Part shown: positions 43,848-53,740 of the stretch, piece by piece
Numbering within the stretch: the stretch's first letter is position 1
Layout of the letters: each line of letters starts with the position of its first letter
DNA from: Psychrobacter submarinus
Lineage (GTDB): Bacteria > Pseudomonadota > Gammaproteobacteria > Pseudomonadales > Moraxellaceae
DNA: 64,000 nt
Direction of reading: 5' to 3'
Assembly: GCF_904846685.1 (NCBI RefSeq)
Contig: NZ_CAJHBQ010000002.1
Span: 558,001 to 622,000 of the forward strand
The notes under the pieces: model-generated
What the model saw: the letters and a program-made list of their open reading frames with translations, nothing else
What the model was told of the DNA's origin: nothing
The model's database searches: none
Translations under genes and position numbers: made by a program

Positions 43848-45062
43848 TTAGCTCGTTTTTACGTCATCAATCCACTGACCATAGCCTTCTGCTTCCATAT
43901 CCGCTAAAGGAATAAAGCGCATCGCCGCTGAGTTCATACAATAGCGCTTGCCCGTTGGCGCAGGACCGTCATTAAAGACATGGCCGACGTGTGAATCTGC
44001 ATAGCGACTACGAATCTCGGTACGAGTTGAGAAAAACCCTTTGTCTTCTTTTTCAATGACCATCTCTGGGCTCAGTGGCCGCGTAAAGCTTGGCCAACCA
44101 GTCCCAGACTTATACTGATCGCGAGAAGAATATAGCGGCTCACCTGAAACCACATCAACGTATAATCCGGGCTCTTTATTATCCCAATACTCATTATTAA
44201 AAGCGCGCTCAGTACCGTCCTCTTGCGTGACTTTATACTGTATATCACTTAAAGACTGCTTGAGCTCTTCCTTGCTAGGCTTAACAAATGACGCAGGATT
44301 AAAGCCTGAGTTTGCAGTTGTCGTTGAGCTCATTGTCTGGGTATTATTTATAGTAACTTCGCTATCTTTGGGCTTAAACTGACTAAAATCTAGCTCATAG
44401 TCCTTGCCGTAGACGCTCTCGATAAACTGATAGCGACCTGAATTAAAGGTATAAGCCTTATAACGTAGTGGATTTTTCTTATAGTAGTCCTGATGATACT
44501 CTTCAGCAGGATAAAAAGTACTCGCCGGTACGATCTCTATCACTACTGGCTTATCGTACACACCGGAGGCTTGCAGATCTTTTTTAGCCGCTTCTGCTAT
44601 TTGTTTCTCTTTTTGGTTATGATAAAAAATAGCCGGACGATACTGCGTGCCTCTATCGACAAACTGACCTTGGTCGTCAGTAGGGTCAGCGATACGCCAC
44701 AACGCTTGTACGATACCATTGTAGGTTATCTTAGTAGGATCATAATAGACCTGAGCAGCTTCAGTATGCCCTGTGCCTCCCGCTGATACCGCATTATAGG
44801 TTGGGTTATCAGTCTGTCCACCACTATAGCCTGAGACAACTTCTACGACGCCAGGGATCTTTTCATAACCGGCCTCTACGCACCAAAAACAACCACCCGC
44901 TACCGTCGCTACTGCTAGATTGGGATCTGTAGGGGCATAAGGATTGTCAGCATTAGGGTTTTTTATACTAGTGCTGTTTTCTGTGGAGGCGCAGCCTGCT
45001 AACAGAGCGCTACTGGCTAATGCCGCCATACTCATAACTTTAATTTGACGTTGAAAACTCAT
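43848..45062 (-). CDS. msrAB: Bifunctional methionine sulfoxide reductase MsrA-MsrB, lipoprotein
   Basis: A 404-residue fusion that repairs both stereoisomers of methionine sulfoxide. The signal ends in the lipobox LLAGC with Cys24, so it is probably a lipoprotein acting outside the cytoplasm. The MsrA domain has the catalytic GGCFWCVEA at about 56-64 and GYSGG; the MsrB domain begins near residue 265 and has [12 protein letters not shown] and the catalytic [11 protein letters not shown]. The usual zinc cysteines of MsrB are absent ([13 protein letters not shown]), as in many fused forms. A Ser/Thr/Asn-rich linker joins the domains. Confidence 0.95.
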   Translation of the reverse strand: MSFQRQIKVMSMAALASSALLAGCASTENSTSIKNPNADNPYAPTDPNLAVATVAGGCFWCVEAGYEKIPGVVEVVSGYSGGQTDNPTYNAVSAGGTGHTEAAQVYYDPTKITYNGIVQALWRIADPTDDQGQFVDRGTQYRPAIFYHNQKEKQIAEAAKKDLQASGVYDKPVVIEIVPASTFYPAEEYHQDYYKKNPLRYKAYTFNSGRYQFIESVYGKDYELDFSQFKPKDSEVTINNTQTMSSTTTANSGFNPASFVKPSKEELKQSLSDIQYKVTQEDGTERAFNNEYWDNKEPGLYVDVVSGEPLYSSRDQYKSGTGWPSFTRPLSPEMVIEKEDKGFFSTRTEIRSRYADSHVGHVFNDGPAPTGKRYCMNSAAMRFIPLADMEAEGYGQWIDDVKTS

Positions 45063-45248
45063 AAAACGCTCCTAACCGTTTTGTTTGCTACCTTCTTTGA
45101 ATACTATAGCCTTATTACACTATAGTAACGCTCAAGCATGACAAAAAATACTTTATTCTTGTTATATATTTATTATTTATAGTTTCTACATAGTCAACGA
45201 CTTCGATTCACATCTATTAAATGACTGAAAAGCGTTAGCTTTCAATAG

Positions 45249-45282
45249 AAAAAGAGCCTATTACTTTACGGTGATAGACTCT
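45249..45282 (-). terminator. Rho-independent terminator for the iron alcohol dehydrogenase gene
   Basis: On the minus strand GAGTCTATCAC pairs with GTAATAGGCTC, with one mismatch and one G-T pair, followed by TTTTTCTATT. Confidence 0.65.
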
Positions 45283-45349
45283 AGCTCTGCTAATAACCAA
45301 TAGTTTTAAATAATATCGACCATAAGGTCAGTTAAGCGCTTTTTTTATC

Positions 45350-46645
45350 TTAAGTATCATTATTGGGTCGATCTTCACTCGCGGTTTGAATTTTTTGTAA
45401 GATCTTCTTGATACCCGCCGGTGGCATATAAGTGGGTACTGCATAAGTATCGCTGACTTCTTTGGCAGCGGCTTTGGCAATATTGTCATAATCTGTCTTT
45501 TTCATACCTTTAACGGTAGGATCAATGCCGACAGTTTCGATAAGCTCACGGACTTGCTCGATAAAGTAATTGGTCAGCTCTTTATCGGTTTTAGTCGCTT
45601 GAGCGCTTTCAACGATGCCTGTTTTTCTAGCAAGTTTCGCCAATCTTTTCTCTGATCCTTTACGGTTGACCTCTAACACATAAGGCAAAACGATTGCGTT
45701 AGCGCGGCCGTGAGGGATACTGTAATGCGCGCCCAATTGGTGAGCGATCGCATGCACATAACCTAAACCAGCTTTATTAAAGGCGATACCGCCATAATGT
45801 GCAGCTATCCCCATCTCTTCGCGAGCCTGCAGGTCTTCCCCATTTTCATAGGCGATTGGCAGATACTGCATCACCGCTTTGGTGGCAGAAGCGGCATAAT
45901 AGTCGGTCTCAACGCTAGCATTAGCGCTCATCCACGCCTCTAAGGCATGAGTCAAAACGTCAATACCAGTATCCGCAGTGATATGCTTAGGCATCCCTTT
46001 CATAATCACAGGATCGATAGCGGCGGCTAATGGAATCATTCTAGGATCGATTGATAGCGCTTTTTGATGCGTGTCGTTGTCCGATACTACTGCGCCAAGC
46101 GTCGCTTCTGAACCGGTACCGGCAGTCGTTGGAATACAGTACAGCGGCACTCCTTTCTTTCTTGCCTTAAGGATACCGATAAGCTTTTGCGGCTTACAGT
46201 TATTGCCTTGTGACATTGCGATCATCTTCGCTGCATCAATAACTGAGCCGCCGCCAATAGCGATTATCGCATCGCACTTAGCGTTGAGCGTTTGACTTAG
46301 ACCTTCTTCTACGACGGCAAAAGTAGGGTCTGGAGTGATGCCATCATAAACCTGATAGCGGATATTATGCTGATCTAAATAGTCAGTAACTTTGGCCGGG
46401 ATACCAAGCTTATTGAGTACGGCATCGGTTACGATAAAGACGTTAGTGCCGCCTTCATTGATGACCATATCGCACAGCTCATTACAAGCGTCCTCACCGA
46501 CGAATAACAAAGGTCTAGGTAGCGGAATAAGGTGCGAGAATACTTTTAGTGCTTTAGCACGCGTTTTTGCGACAGCTAAGTAGCCGGCATGTTGTAATTT
46601 GTCGTTGTTCATGAGTTTTGCAAGAGGAGAGTTTGTAGCAGGCAT
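45350..46645 (-). CDS. Iron-containing alcohol dehydrogenase
   Basis: A 431-residue group III alcohol dehydrogenase. The NAD(P) site includes AIGGGSVIDAAKMIA, followed by CIPTTAGTGSEAT; the iron ligands lie in DVLTHALEAWMS and in GYVHAIAHQLGAHYSIPHGRANA. An N-terminal extension of about 35 residues (AKTRAKALKVFSHLIPLP) precedes the core. The substrate cannot be read from sequence. Monocistronic. Confidence 0.92.
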   Translation of the reverse strand: MPATNSPLAKLMNNDKLQHAGYLAVAKTRAKALKVFSHLIPLPRPLLFVGEDACNELCDMVINEGGTNVFIVTDAVLNKLGIPAKVTDYLDQHNIRYQVYDGITPDPTFAVVEEGLSQTLNAKCDAIIAIGGGSVIDAAKMIAMSQGNNCKPQKLIGILKARKKGVPLYCIPTTAGTGSEATLGAVVSDNDTHQKALSIDPRMIPLAAAIDPVIMKGMPKHITADTGIDVLTHALEAWMSANASVETDYYAASATKAVMQYLPIAYENGEDLQAREEMGIAAHYGGIAFNKAGLGYVHAIAHQLGAHYSIPHGRANAIVLPYVLEVNRKGSEKRLAKLARKTGIVESAQATKTDKELTNYFIEQVRELIETVGIDPTVKGMKKTDYDNIAKAAAKEVSDTYAVPTYMPPAGIKKILQKIQTASEDRPNNDT

Positions 46646-46814
46646 AGAAATATCCTTTTCAATAATGCGGCGGTAAATAAAACAAAGACCAAACGACTGT
46701 TTGTATGAATTGTACCACTGTCATTTTATATATATTGCGATAATTATGAACTCATATGTTCTAGTCAATATTTAGTCGTGGCAGCGTCTAAACTTTGGTA
46801 ATCGTCTCTTTATC

Positions 46815-48449
46815 CTATATAACACTAGCCTGCAATAAGCGCTGAGAATACCGATGCTGCGGATGGTTAAATAGCTCCTCTGTTGCACCTGCCTCTATGC
46901 AAACGCCTTGTTTGAGTACCATAGTATACTGACACAGCGCCCGCACGACTTTTAGGTCATGGCTGATAAACACATAGCTGATATTAAACTTAGCTTGTAT
47001 CTCGCGTAGTAGCGTCACAACCGTCACTTGCGTGGTGCTATCAAGCGCTGAGGTCGGCTCATCTAATATCAGCAGCTTTGGCCGCATCACAAGCGCTCTT
47101 GCCAACGCGACCCGCTGGCGCTGACCACCCGATAACTCATGCGGATAACGATGAACAAAATCAGCGGGTAGATGCACTGTCTTGAGACTCTCTAACACAG
47201 CCTGCTGACGCGCAGCCTGAGTGACGCCTTGCACCAGCAACCCCTCTTCGACCACCTGCATCACCGTCATACGCGGATTAATACTAGCAAAAGGATCTTG
47301 AAAGACCATTTGAATCTGCGAGCGAAACTGACGTAATTCGCTACTACTCAAGGCGAAAAGATCCTGACCGTCGATGAGCACTTGTCCGCGCACGCGCGCT
47401 TGATTGCTCAGTAGTTTGCTCAGCGCCAAGGCAATAGTGGTCTTACCAGACCCCGACTCGCCAACGATACCCAAAGCTTGACCAGCTGATAAGCTCAGGT
47501 CGACTGATTTTACTGCTTCGAACCAGCGCTTAGTGCCGCCAAATAGGTTTTTTTCTATCGGAAAATCCACTTGTAGCTTATTGACTACTAAGACTCTCTC
47601 GTCAGTGGCGGTTTCATTGGTAATCGTTAGCGCTGAGCCAAAATTTTGCTGCATCAGTGTGCGAGTATAGTCCGCTTTTGGCTGCGCAAAGATAGCAGCA
47701 GTTTTGCCTTGCTCAATCGTTTGACCTTGGCGCATAACGATAATCTCATCGCTATAGCGTTTGACTAAATTTAGGTCATGGCTGATCAAAATCATCGCCA
47801 TATCTCGCTCAGACTTTAGGCTATTTAGTAGTGCTAATATCTCGTGCTGCAAAGTCACATCAAGCGCGGTAGTTGGCTCATCAGCGATCAAAATGTCAGG
47901 CTGCTGTGCTAATGCCATCGCAATCATCACCCGCTGGCGCTGACCGCCTGAGAGTTCGTGCGGATAGCGGTTGAGCTTATCAATAGGATCAGTGATATTG
48001 ACATCTTCTAACAGCTGGATAGTATGCTTGCGCCACTGCGGCTTTGCGATACCGTTTAGGCGCAGCGATTCGGCGATTTGCTTGGCGACGGTATGTAGCG
48101 GATTCAGCGCAGTCATCGGCTCTTGAAATATCATGCCGATGCGCTGACCACGAATGGATCTGAGCGCTCTGTTTTGCGCCTTATCTTTACCTTGGTTATT
48201 GGTAATGGGTAGCTGCGTTCTTCCATCGAGCAAGATCTGACCACTGACGCTTAGGCTATTTGGCAGTAATCCTAACAGTGCTAGGCTGGCGATTGATTTG
48301 CCTGAGCCCGACTCACCAACGATAGCGAGCGTCTGGCTTTGATGCAGCTGATAAGATAAATTATCGACTAATATGGCTTTGTTATCCGCCTTGATAGTCA
48401 GATCTGTAACGCTTAGAACACATGGGTTTTGCTTAGTATTATCAGTCAT
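46815..48449 (-). CDS. yejF: Peptide ABC transporter ATP-binding protein, YejF-like
   Basis: A fused ABC ATPase of about 544 residues with two nucleotide-binding domains, as in YejF. Walker A motifs are GESGSGKSIASLALLG and GIVGESGSGKTTIALALSK, each followed by LSGGQRQRV signatures and Walker B ADEPTTALD and LDEPTSALD. The ATG at 48449 lies one base past the yejE stop, indicating tight coupling; the frame could start at 48494 but would overlap yejE. Last gene of a Yej-type operon for uptake of oligopeptides or microcin C-like compounds. Confidence 0.92.
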   Translation of the reverse strand: MTDNTKQNPCVLSVTDLTIKADNKAILVDNLSYQLHQSQTLAIVGESGSGKSIASLALLGLLPNSLSVSGQILLDGRTQLPITNNQGKDKAQNRALRSIRGQRIGMIFQEPMTALNPLHTVAKQIAESLRLNGIAKPQWRKHTIQLLEDVNITDPIDKLNRYPHELSGGQRQRVMIAMALAQQPDILIADEPTTALDVTLQHEILALLNSLKSERDMAMILISHDLNLVKRYSDEIIVMRQGQTIEQGKTAAIFAQPKADYTRTLMQQNFGSALTITNETATDERVLVVNKLQVDFPIEKNLFGGTKRWFEAVKSVDLSLSAGQALGIVGESGSGKTTIALALSKLLSNQARVRGQVLIDGQDLFALSSSELRQFRSQIQMVFQDPFASINPRMTVMQVVEEGLLVQGVTQAARQQAVLESLKTVHLPADFVHRYPHELSGGQRQRVALARALVMRPKLLILDEPTSALDSTTQVTVVTLLREIQAKFNISYVFISHDLKVVRALCQYTMVLKQGVCIEAGATEELFNHPQHRYSQRLLQASVI

Positions 48450-48450
48450 A

Positions 48451-49524
48451 TCAGCTGCGCCTTGGGTCAAAGGCATCACGTAACGCTTCGCCAATAAAGA
48501 TGAGCAAGGATAAAATAAAGGTTAAGCTAAAGAACCCTGATAACGCAAGCCAAGGCGCATCGAGATTGTTTTTGCCTTGTACCATCAGCTCCCCTAATGA
48601 CGGTGAGCCGGGCGGTAATCCGTAACCTAAGAAATCAAGCGCAGTCAGTGCAATGATATTGGCGGTTAAGATAAACGGCAACTGCGAAAGACTGGAGGCT
48701 AAAGCGTTAGGCAAAATATGTTTACGCATGATTTGGCTGTCAGAGACCCCTAAATTACGCGCCGCCCGTACATAATCAAAATTACGCGCCCGCAAAAACT
48801 CAGCACGCACCAAACCGACCAAACCCATCCAGCCAAACAATAACATCAAAGCAAACAGCACATAGACACTAGGGCTAAACAGGCTGACCAAAATGATAAT
48901 CATAAATAGCTGCGGCATCCCGCCCCACACTTCCATAAAGCGCTGACCTGCTAGATCTACCCAGCCGCCATAGTAGCCTTGAATTGCGCCGACGATAATG
49001 CCTATTAGCGCTCCAGCTAAAGTCAACGCTATACCAAATAACAGAGAGACCCGCATACCATAGAGAATGCGCGCGAGCACATCGCGCCCTTGATCGTCAG
49101 TGCCGAGCCAGTTCTGAGCGTTAGGTGCAGCAGGATAAGGAAGACCCAATTCTACATTTGGCGTCTGATCGGCAAAAGGAATAATCGGCATCACATAAAA
49201 GCCTTTGTCCTCAATCAGCGCTTGTACCGCAGGATCTTTATAGTTAGCTTCAGTCTCAAATACACCGCCAAAAGTAGTCTCAGGATAAGCTGTCAATACA
49301 GGCACATAGTAGTCACCGTCATAACTGACCAGTAGTGGTTTATCATTGGCAATAACGTTAGCGGCCATACAGAGGATGAACACTAAGCTGAAAATAATAA
49401 GAGAGATTAAACCTAAGCGATTACTACGAAAGCGATCGAGCCGCGCCTGCCAAATCGGATTTAGGCGTTTGGCTTTTGATTTCGTTAAAGCAGGTGGCGG
49501 CGTAGCAGTAGAATAATTAGACAT
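48451..49524 (-). CDS. yejE: Peptide ABC transporter permease, YejE-like
   Basis: A 357-residue DppC-type permease. After an N-terminal helix (LGLISLIIFSLVFILCMAANVI) comes a periplasmic region that includes PNAQNWLGTDDQGRDVLARILYG, a family signature, then the permease core with the EAA loop EFLRARNFDYVRAARNLGVSD. Its start overlaps the yejB stop by one base (TAATG). Confidence 0.93.
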   Translation of the reverse strand: MSNYSTATPPPALTKSKAKRLNPIWQARLDRFRSNRLGLISLIIFSLVFILCMAANVIANDKPLLVSYDGDYYVPVLTAYPETTFGGVFETEANYKDPAVQALIEDKGFYVMPIIPFADQTPNVELGLPYPAAPNAQNWLGTDDQGRDVLARILYGMRVSLLFGIALTLAGALIGIIVGAIQGYYGGWVDLAGQRFMEVWGGMPQLFMIIILVSLFSPSVYVLFALMLLFGWMGLVGLVRAEFLRARNFDYVRAARNLGVSDSQIMRKHILPNALASSLSQLPFILTANIIALTALDFLGYGLPPGSPSLGELMVQGKNNLDAPWLALSGFFSLTFILSLLIFIGEALRDAFDPRRS

Positions 49525-50594
49525 TAGCGACCCTCAAAATCAATACGAGGGTCTATCAGATGATAGCTCAGATCACTGATAAGCTGTAATAATAAACCAA
49601 GTAAAGTAAAGATAAACAGCGTACCAAATATCACTGGATAGTCGCGCTGCTGAATGGCTTCAAAGCCAAGCAGGCCCAGTCCATCAAGTTTAAAGATAAT
49701 CTCAATAAGAAAGTTACCGGCAAAGAAAATACCGACGATAGCGGCCGGAATACCAGCTATGACAATCAGCATGGCATTACGAAAGACATGCCCGTAAAGC
49801 ACTTGACGCTCCCCTAAGCCTTTAGCGCGTGCGGTCAACACGTACTGCTTGCTCAGCTCCTCTAAAAAGCTAAATTTAGTCAAGTAAGTCAAACCGGCAA
49901 AGCCGCCGACGGTACTCGCTAGTAAAGGTAAAGCTAAATGCCAAAAGTAATCTTTTATTTTACCTAAAGTGCTCAGCTGATCGAAATTCTCTGAGGTCAG
50001 CCCTTGTAGCGGAAAGATATTAAAGTAACTACCGCCCGCAAAAAACACCAATAATATTACCGCAAATACAAATACCGGTATCGCATGACCAACTGCTAAT
50101 AGCATCGCTGTCGCTTTATCTACCGCCGAGCCGTGATGCATAGCTTTATAAACCCCCAATGGTATGGCAATCATGTAGATCAGCAGCGTGCTCCACAGTC
50201 CTAAGGAGATGGAAACAGGGAGTTTTTCGATAATGAGGTCAGTTACCGTCTGCCCTTTAAAGAACGACTCGCCAAAATCTAATTGAGCATAGTTTTTTAG
50301 CATAATCCAAAAGCGCTCAGGCGCGGATTTATCAAAGCCATATTGCGCATTAATCGCAGCGACCATCTCCTCCGATAATCCGCGCGTACCTTGATAAGTG
50401 CTGGTATTACCGCCAGAGCCGCCTGCGCCTACGCTACTATTAACCGCGCTATCTTTTGCGCCTTGTTCAATGAGAGCCAGTTGCTGCTCGACAGGACCAC
50501 CAGGTGCGGCCTGTACAATCACAAAGTTCGCCAATAAAATCAAGAAAAGCGTCGGTAATATCAGTAGTAGTCTCTTTAAGATATAACGACCCAT
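49524..50594 (-). CDS. yejB: Peptide ABC transporter permease, YejB-like
   Basis: A 356-residue DppB-type permease beginning MGRYILKRLLLILPTLFLIL, the typical start; the open frame upstream to 50645 has no homology. A periplasmic insert rich in Gly and Ser follows the first helix, then YGFDKSAPERFWIMLKNYAQLDFGESF and the EAA loop YVLTARAKGLGERQVLYGHV. First permease gene, directly coupled to yejE. Confidence 0.92.
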   Translation of the reverse strand: MGRYILKRLLLILPTLFLILLANFVIVQAAPGGPVEQQLALIEQGAKDSAVNSSVGAGGSGGNTSTYQGTRGLSEEMVAAINAQYGFDKSAPERFWIMLKNYAQLDFGESFFKGQTVTDLIIEKLPVSISLGLWSTLLIYMIAIPLGVYKAMHHGSAVDKATAMLLAVGHAIPVFVFAVILLVFFAGGSYFNIFPLQGLTSENFDQLSTLGKIKDYFWHLALPLLASTVGGFAGLTYLTKFSFLEELSKQYVLTARAKGLGERQVLYGHVFRNAMLIVIAGIPAAIVGIFFAGNFLIEIIFKLDGLGLLGFEAIQQRDYPVIFGTLFIFTLLGLLLQLISDLSYHLIDPRIDFEGR

Positions 50595-50674
50595 GATGAC
50601 GACTTCCTTGCAAAGGTAAAATAGCAGACAACAGTCAGCGGACAAGTGAGGTAAGAGGTAGTGCTATGCGAGTG

Positions 50675-51454
50675 TTAGAAGTTATCCTTAAGCTCTCGTA
50701 GCGCTGTAAACACCGTTAAGCGCTCTTCATTGTCAATATTCGTTTTGGCTTTTACGCCTGCAATGACGCTAGGCTCATGCGCTCGCAAAAACACATTGAC
50801 CTCGCGTTCATGCTCCAAAGTGACCGGTAGCGTACATAGTCCTTGCTGCGTCTGACTCTCTGCTCGCTCTAAAGCTTGCTGCATCGCCATATTACCCGGC
50901 TCAATAGACAGCCCAAAACGCAGATTGTTAGCCGTATATTCATGGGCAGGATACAATAACGTATCGGCAGGCAGACTGTTTAGTCGTTTGAAACTCTCGT
51001 AAAGCTGCTCGATAGTACCGGTAAAGACACGACCGCAGCCTGCGCTAAACAGCGTATCACCGCAAAAGCAGTGCTTTTGACCGTCGATATCCAACACATA
51101 AGCCATGTGACTTGCCGTATGCCCGGGGATATCCCAGACTTGTGCTGAGCAGCCCCAAGCACTGACCGTGCTGCCGTCTTTTATCGTTTGATCTTCCTCA
51201 ACGCCATGCTCGCTATGGCCGACGATATGCGTCATCGGGAAGTGCTCTTGTAGCTCCATTACGCCGCCGACATGATCAAAGTGATGATGCGTGGTCCAGA
51301 TAGAGGTCATCTCTAAGTCATGCTCTTCCATATAGTCCGCGACAGGCTGCGCTTGGCCGGGATCAATAACGATAGCTTGCTTGTTATTTTTATTAATTAA
51401 TGTCCAAATATAATTATCGTTAAATGCTTTTATTGGAATAATTTGAATACTCAT
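50675..51454 (-). CDS. gloB: Hydroxyacylglutathione hydrolase (glyoxalase II)
   Basis: GloB hydrolyses S-lactoylglutathione in methylglyoxal detoxification. The 259-residue metallo-beta-lactamase protein has TTHHHFDHVGG at about 54-64, the metal aspartate in FCGDTLFSAGCGRVFTG, and YPAHEYTANNLRF, all GloB hallmarks. It sits between the yejA-like and yejB-like genes on the same strand, an unusual place that may couple it to the operon. Confidence 0.95.
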   Translation of the reverse strand: MSIQIIPIKAFNDNYIWTLINKNNKQAIVIDPGQAQPVADYMEEHDLEMTSIWTTHHHFDHVGGVMELQEHFPMTHIVGHSEHGVEEDQTIKDGSTVSAWGCSAQVWDIPGHTASHMAYVLDIDGQKHCFCGDTLFSAGCGRVFTGTIEQLYESFKRLNSLPADTLLYPAHEYTANNLRFGLSIEPGNMAMQQALERAESQTQQGLCTLPVTLEHEREVNVFLRAHEPSVIAGVKAKTNIDNEERLTVFTALRELKDNF

Positions 51455-51577
51455 ATCGAACCCTTATTGGTTAACACTGGTTTTACGTATTGATCTTAAA
51501 TGTGCGCTTATATGACTGTTATTCACGGTTAATTGACGTTTATCGTCTTAGCTTACCGCTTTCACTTGGAGCTGAAT

Positions 51578-53431
51578 TTAGCGTTTTAAATAATCATTAA
51601 CTTTCGCTTCCGCCTCTTTGTCCACCCACCAGTAGTCGATACCAACCGCATTGGTCGGCAAAGTCGTATGGCGATACTGATTCCAGTACGCCACATTAGT
51701 GCCAGATTTGCCGTATAGTGGGACTAAATAGTGACCTGCACGCAGTAAGCGATCGAGCACTTTGGTATAAAGCACAATCTCCTCACGACTCTCAGCATCG
51801 CCAAGGGCTTCTACGACTGTATCTATCGCCGAGTTTTTGATGCCGATCGTATTGCGATTACCGACTTCATCAGCAGCCGCGCTGCCCCAAAAGGCGGCTT
51901 GCTCCGCGCCCGGTGATAAGCTTTGCGCGAACACATCGGTCGTCATATCATAATCATAACGACGCGTGCGCTCATAGTACTGCGGCCCGTCGACTTGACG
52001 CAGATTTGCCGCAAATCCTAAGCGCTCAATATTACGAATATAAGGCAGCAGTACTCGGCCTAGCGTATCGCCTGTCATCAAAATCTCAATTTGCGCGCGC
52101 TCACCATTTGGCTGATACAGCTGCATGTCTTGATAATAAAATCCAGCATCGAGTAGTAACTGCCTTGCCTTGAGTAAACTCTCCCGGTTAAAGCCGTTAC
52201 CATCGCTCTTAGGTAGCTGCCAATCGCTAAGCACTCCTTGACGCTGCCTAGGCTCTAGATCACTGAGTAGTGGCGTCAGTACTGCCATCTCATCAGCAGC
52301 TGGCGTACCAGTCGCCGCCAGCTCTGAGCCATAAAAAAAACTCTGCAAGCGCTCATACTGGCCATGAAATAAAGTCTTGTTCATCCATTCAAAGTCATAT
52401 GCTAGACTGAGCGCTTCACGGACGCGAATATCTTGAAACAAAGGCCTGCGCATATTCATCACGAGCCCCTGCATCGGTACAGGGTTTTGACTACTTATCG
52501 ACTCTTTGACAATCATTCCCGCTTTTACGGCAGGGAAGTTATAGCCTGTTGCCCAATTCGAGGCTTTGTTTTCGGGACGAAAGCGATATTGTCCAGACTT
52601 AAAGCCTTCAAAGGCAATCTCATCGCTTTGATAATAGACGAACTTAATCATATCGAAGTTATAGCGGCCGCGATTTACCGCCAGATCACGGCCCCAATAA
52701 TTTGGATCGCGCACATAGCTGACCGAACGCCCCGCCTCGACACGGCCTAATTTATATGGGCCACTGCCCATCAAAGGCGTTAAGCTTATCTTTTCAAAAT
52801 CGGCATCAATGGAGGATTTGGCAAAGATAGGGAACTGGCCAACGGTTAGCAAAATCTCTTTGTTGTCACTGGAGGTAAAGACGAACTTCACTTTATGTTT
52901 ATCAAGGATTTGTACTTCTTTAATATCGCCTAAATAGCTGCGAATATACATCGGGCCTTTGCTGAGTATCGCCTCATAAGTCGCTTTGACATCACTGCTA
53001 GTGACTGGCGTACCATCCCAAAACTTGGCTTTAGGATTGAGATGATAAATGATCCAGCTGGCATCATCAGTATCGTAAGTCACGCCTGTGGCCAGCTGCG
53101 GATACATGGTAAAGGCTTCATTCAGTGAGCCAGTCATCAAGGTATCGTACAGATAATCCGTGCCGACCATTGCCACGCCCGTCGTCATCCACTTATTGGC
53201 CGCATTAAAGGTGCCGCGAGCATCGAGCGATAGCGTACCACCCTTTGGCGCATCAGGGTTGGCGTACGGCATGTATGGGGCGTCGATGTATTCAGCGCTA
53301 CTGTTATGTCCAAGCGCTGACGTGGTAACCACCTCGGCTTGACTGCTAGAGGCGTAGCAAAGCAGTAGGCTCAAAGTAGCAGCCTTATAAGACTTGTATA
53401 ATATAGCTTGTATCGGAGCGTTATTGATCAT
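51578..53431 (-). CDS. yejA: Peptide ABC transporter substrate-binding protein, YejA-like
   Basis: A periplasmic binding protein of about 617 residues in the SBP_bac_5 family, YejA type. A signal peptide ends near LLLCYASSSQA. Family sequence includes YMPYANPDAPKGGTLSLDARGTFNAAN near the mature N-terminus, and the SBP_bac_5 core WIIYHLNPKAKFWDGTPVTSSDV. The Met at 53431 gives a better signal peptide than the one at 53473. The downstream genes gloB, yejB, yejE and yejF share the strand and probably the transcript. Confidence 0.92.
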   Translation of the reverse strand: MINNAPIQAILYKSYKAATLSLLLCYASSSQAEVVTTSALGHNSSAEYIDAPYMPYANPDAPKGGTLSLDARGTFNAANKWMTTGVAMVGTDYLYDTLMTGSLNEAFTMYPQLATGVTYDTDDASWIIYHLNPKAKFWDGTPVTSSDVKATYEAILSKGPMYIRSYLGDIKEVQILDKHKVKFVFTSSDNKEILLTVGQFPIFAKSSIDADFEKISLTPLMGSGPYKLGRVEAGRSVSYVRDPNYWGRDLAVNRGRYNFDMIKFVYYQSDEIAFEGFKSGQYRFRPENKASNWATGYNFPAVKAGMIVKESISSQNPVPMQGLVMNMRRPLFQDIRVREALSLAYDFEWMNKTLFHGQYERLQSFFYGSELAATGTPAADEMAVLTPLLSDLEPRQRQGVLSDWQLPKSDGNGFNRESLLKARQLLLDAGFYYQDMQLYQPNGERAQIEILMTGDTLGRVLLPYIRNIERLGFAANLRQVDGPQYYERTRRYDYDMTTDVFAQSLSPGAEQAAFWGSAAADEVGNRNTIGIKNSAIDTVVEALGDAESREEIVLYTKVLDRLLRAGHYLVPLYGKSGTNVAYWNQYRHTTLPTNAVGIDYWWVDKEAEAKVNDYLKR

Positions 53432-53620
53432 AGCTTGTCTATCATTATGGGCGCTATCGGCGCTTTTTATCAAAGCAGACTTTTACAGTAGCCTAATTCT
53501 AGCGGTGATGCGAAATCTAATCATACCAAACTTCGCTTTTTTAACCTAATCAAAAGCGTAGATGTGTTTTGCTACTTTTTCAATATCGCCCTTAAAAATA
53601 ATTTCAGTACCTTCTATACC

Positions 53621-53662
53621 CGCTTAGCTACTCCCGCTCAGCTATTCTCGCTCAGCTATTCC
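53621..53662. repeat. Tandem repeat, 3 x 14 bp
   Basis: Three units of CGCTCAGCTATTCC with small variations, in the spacer upstream of the yejA-like gene, next to the serC terminator. Role unknown. Confidence 0.75.
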
Positions 53663-53670
53663 CACTTAGA

Positions 53671-53701
53671 AAAAAACGCCACTTATTCAGTGGCGTCTTT
53701 T
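53671..53701 (-). terminator. Rho-independent terminator for serC
   Basis: ACGCCACT and AGTGGCGT form an 8-bp stem with a 5-nt loop; on the minus strand it ends in TTTTTT. Confidence 0.8.
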
Positions 53702-53740
53702 GATTATAGCTATTTTTGCCGGCAAGGGGCGATATAGCAA

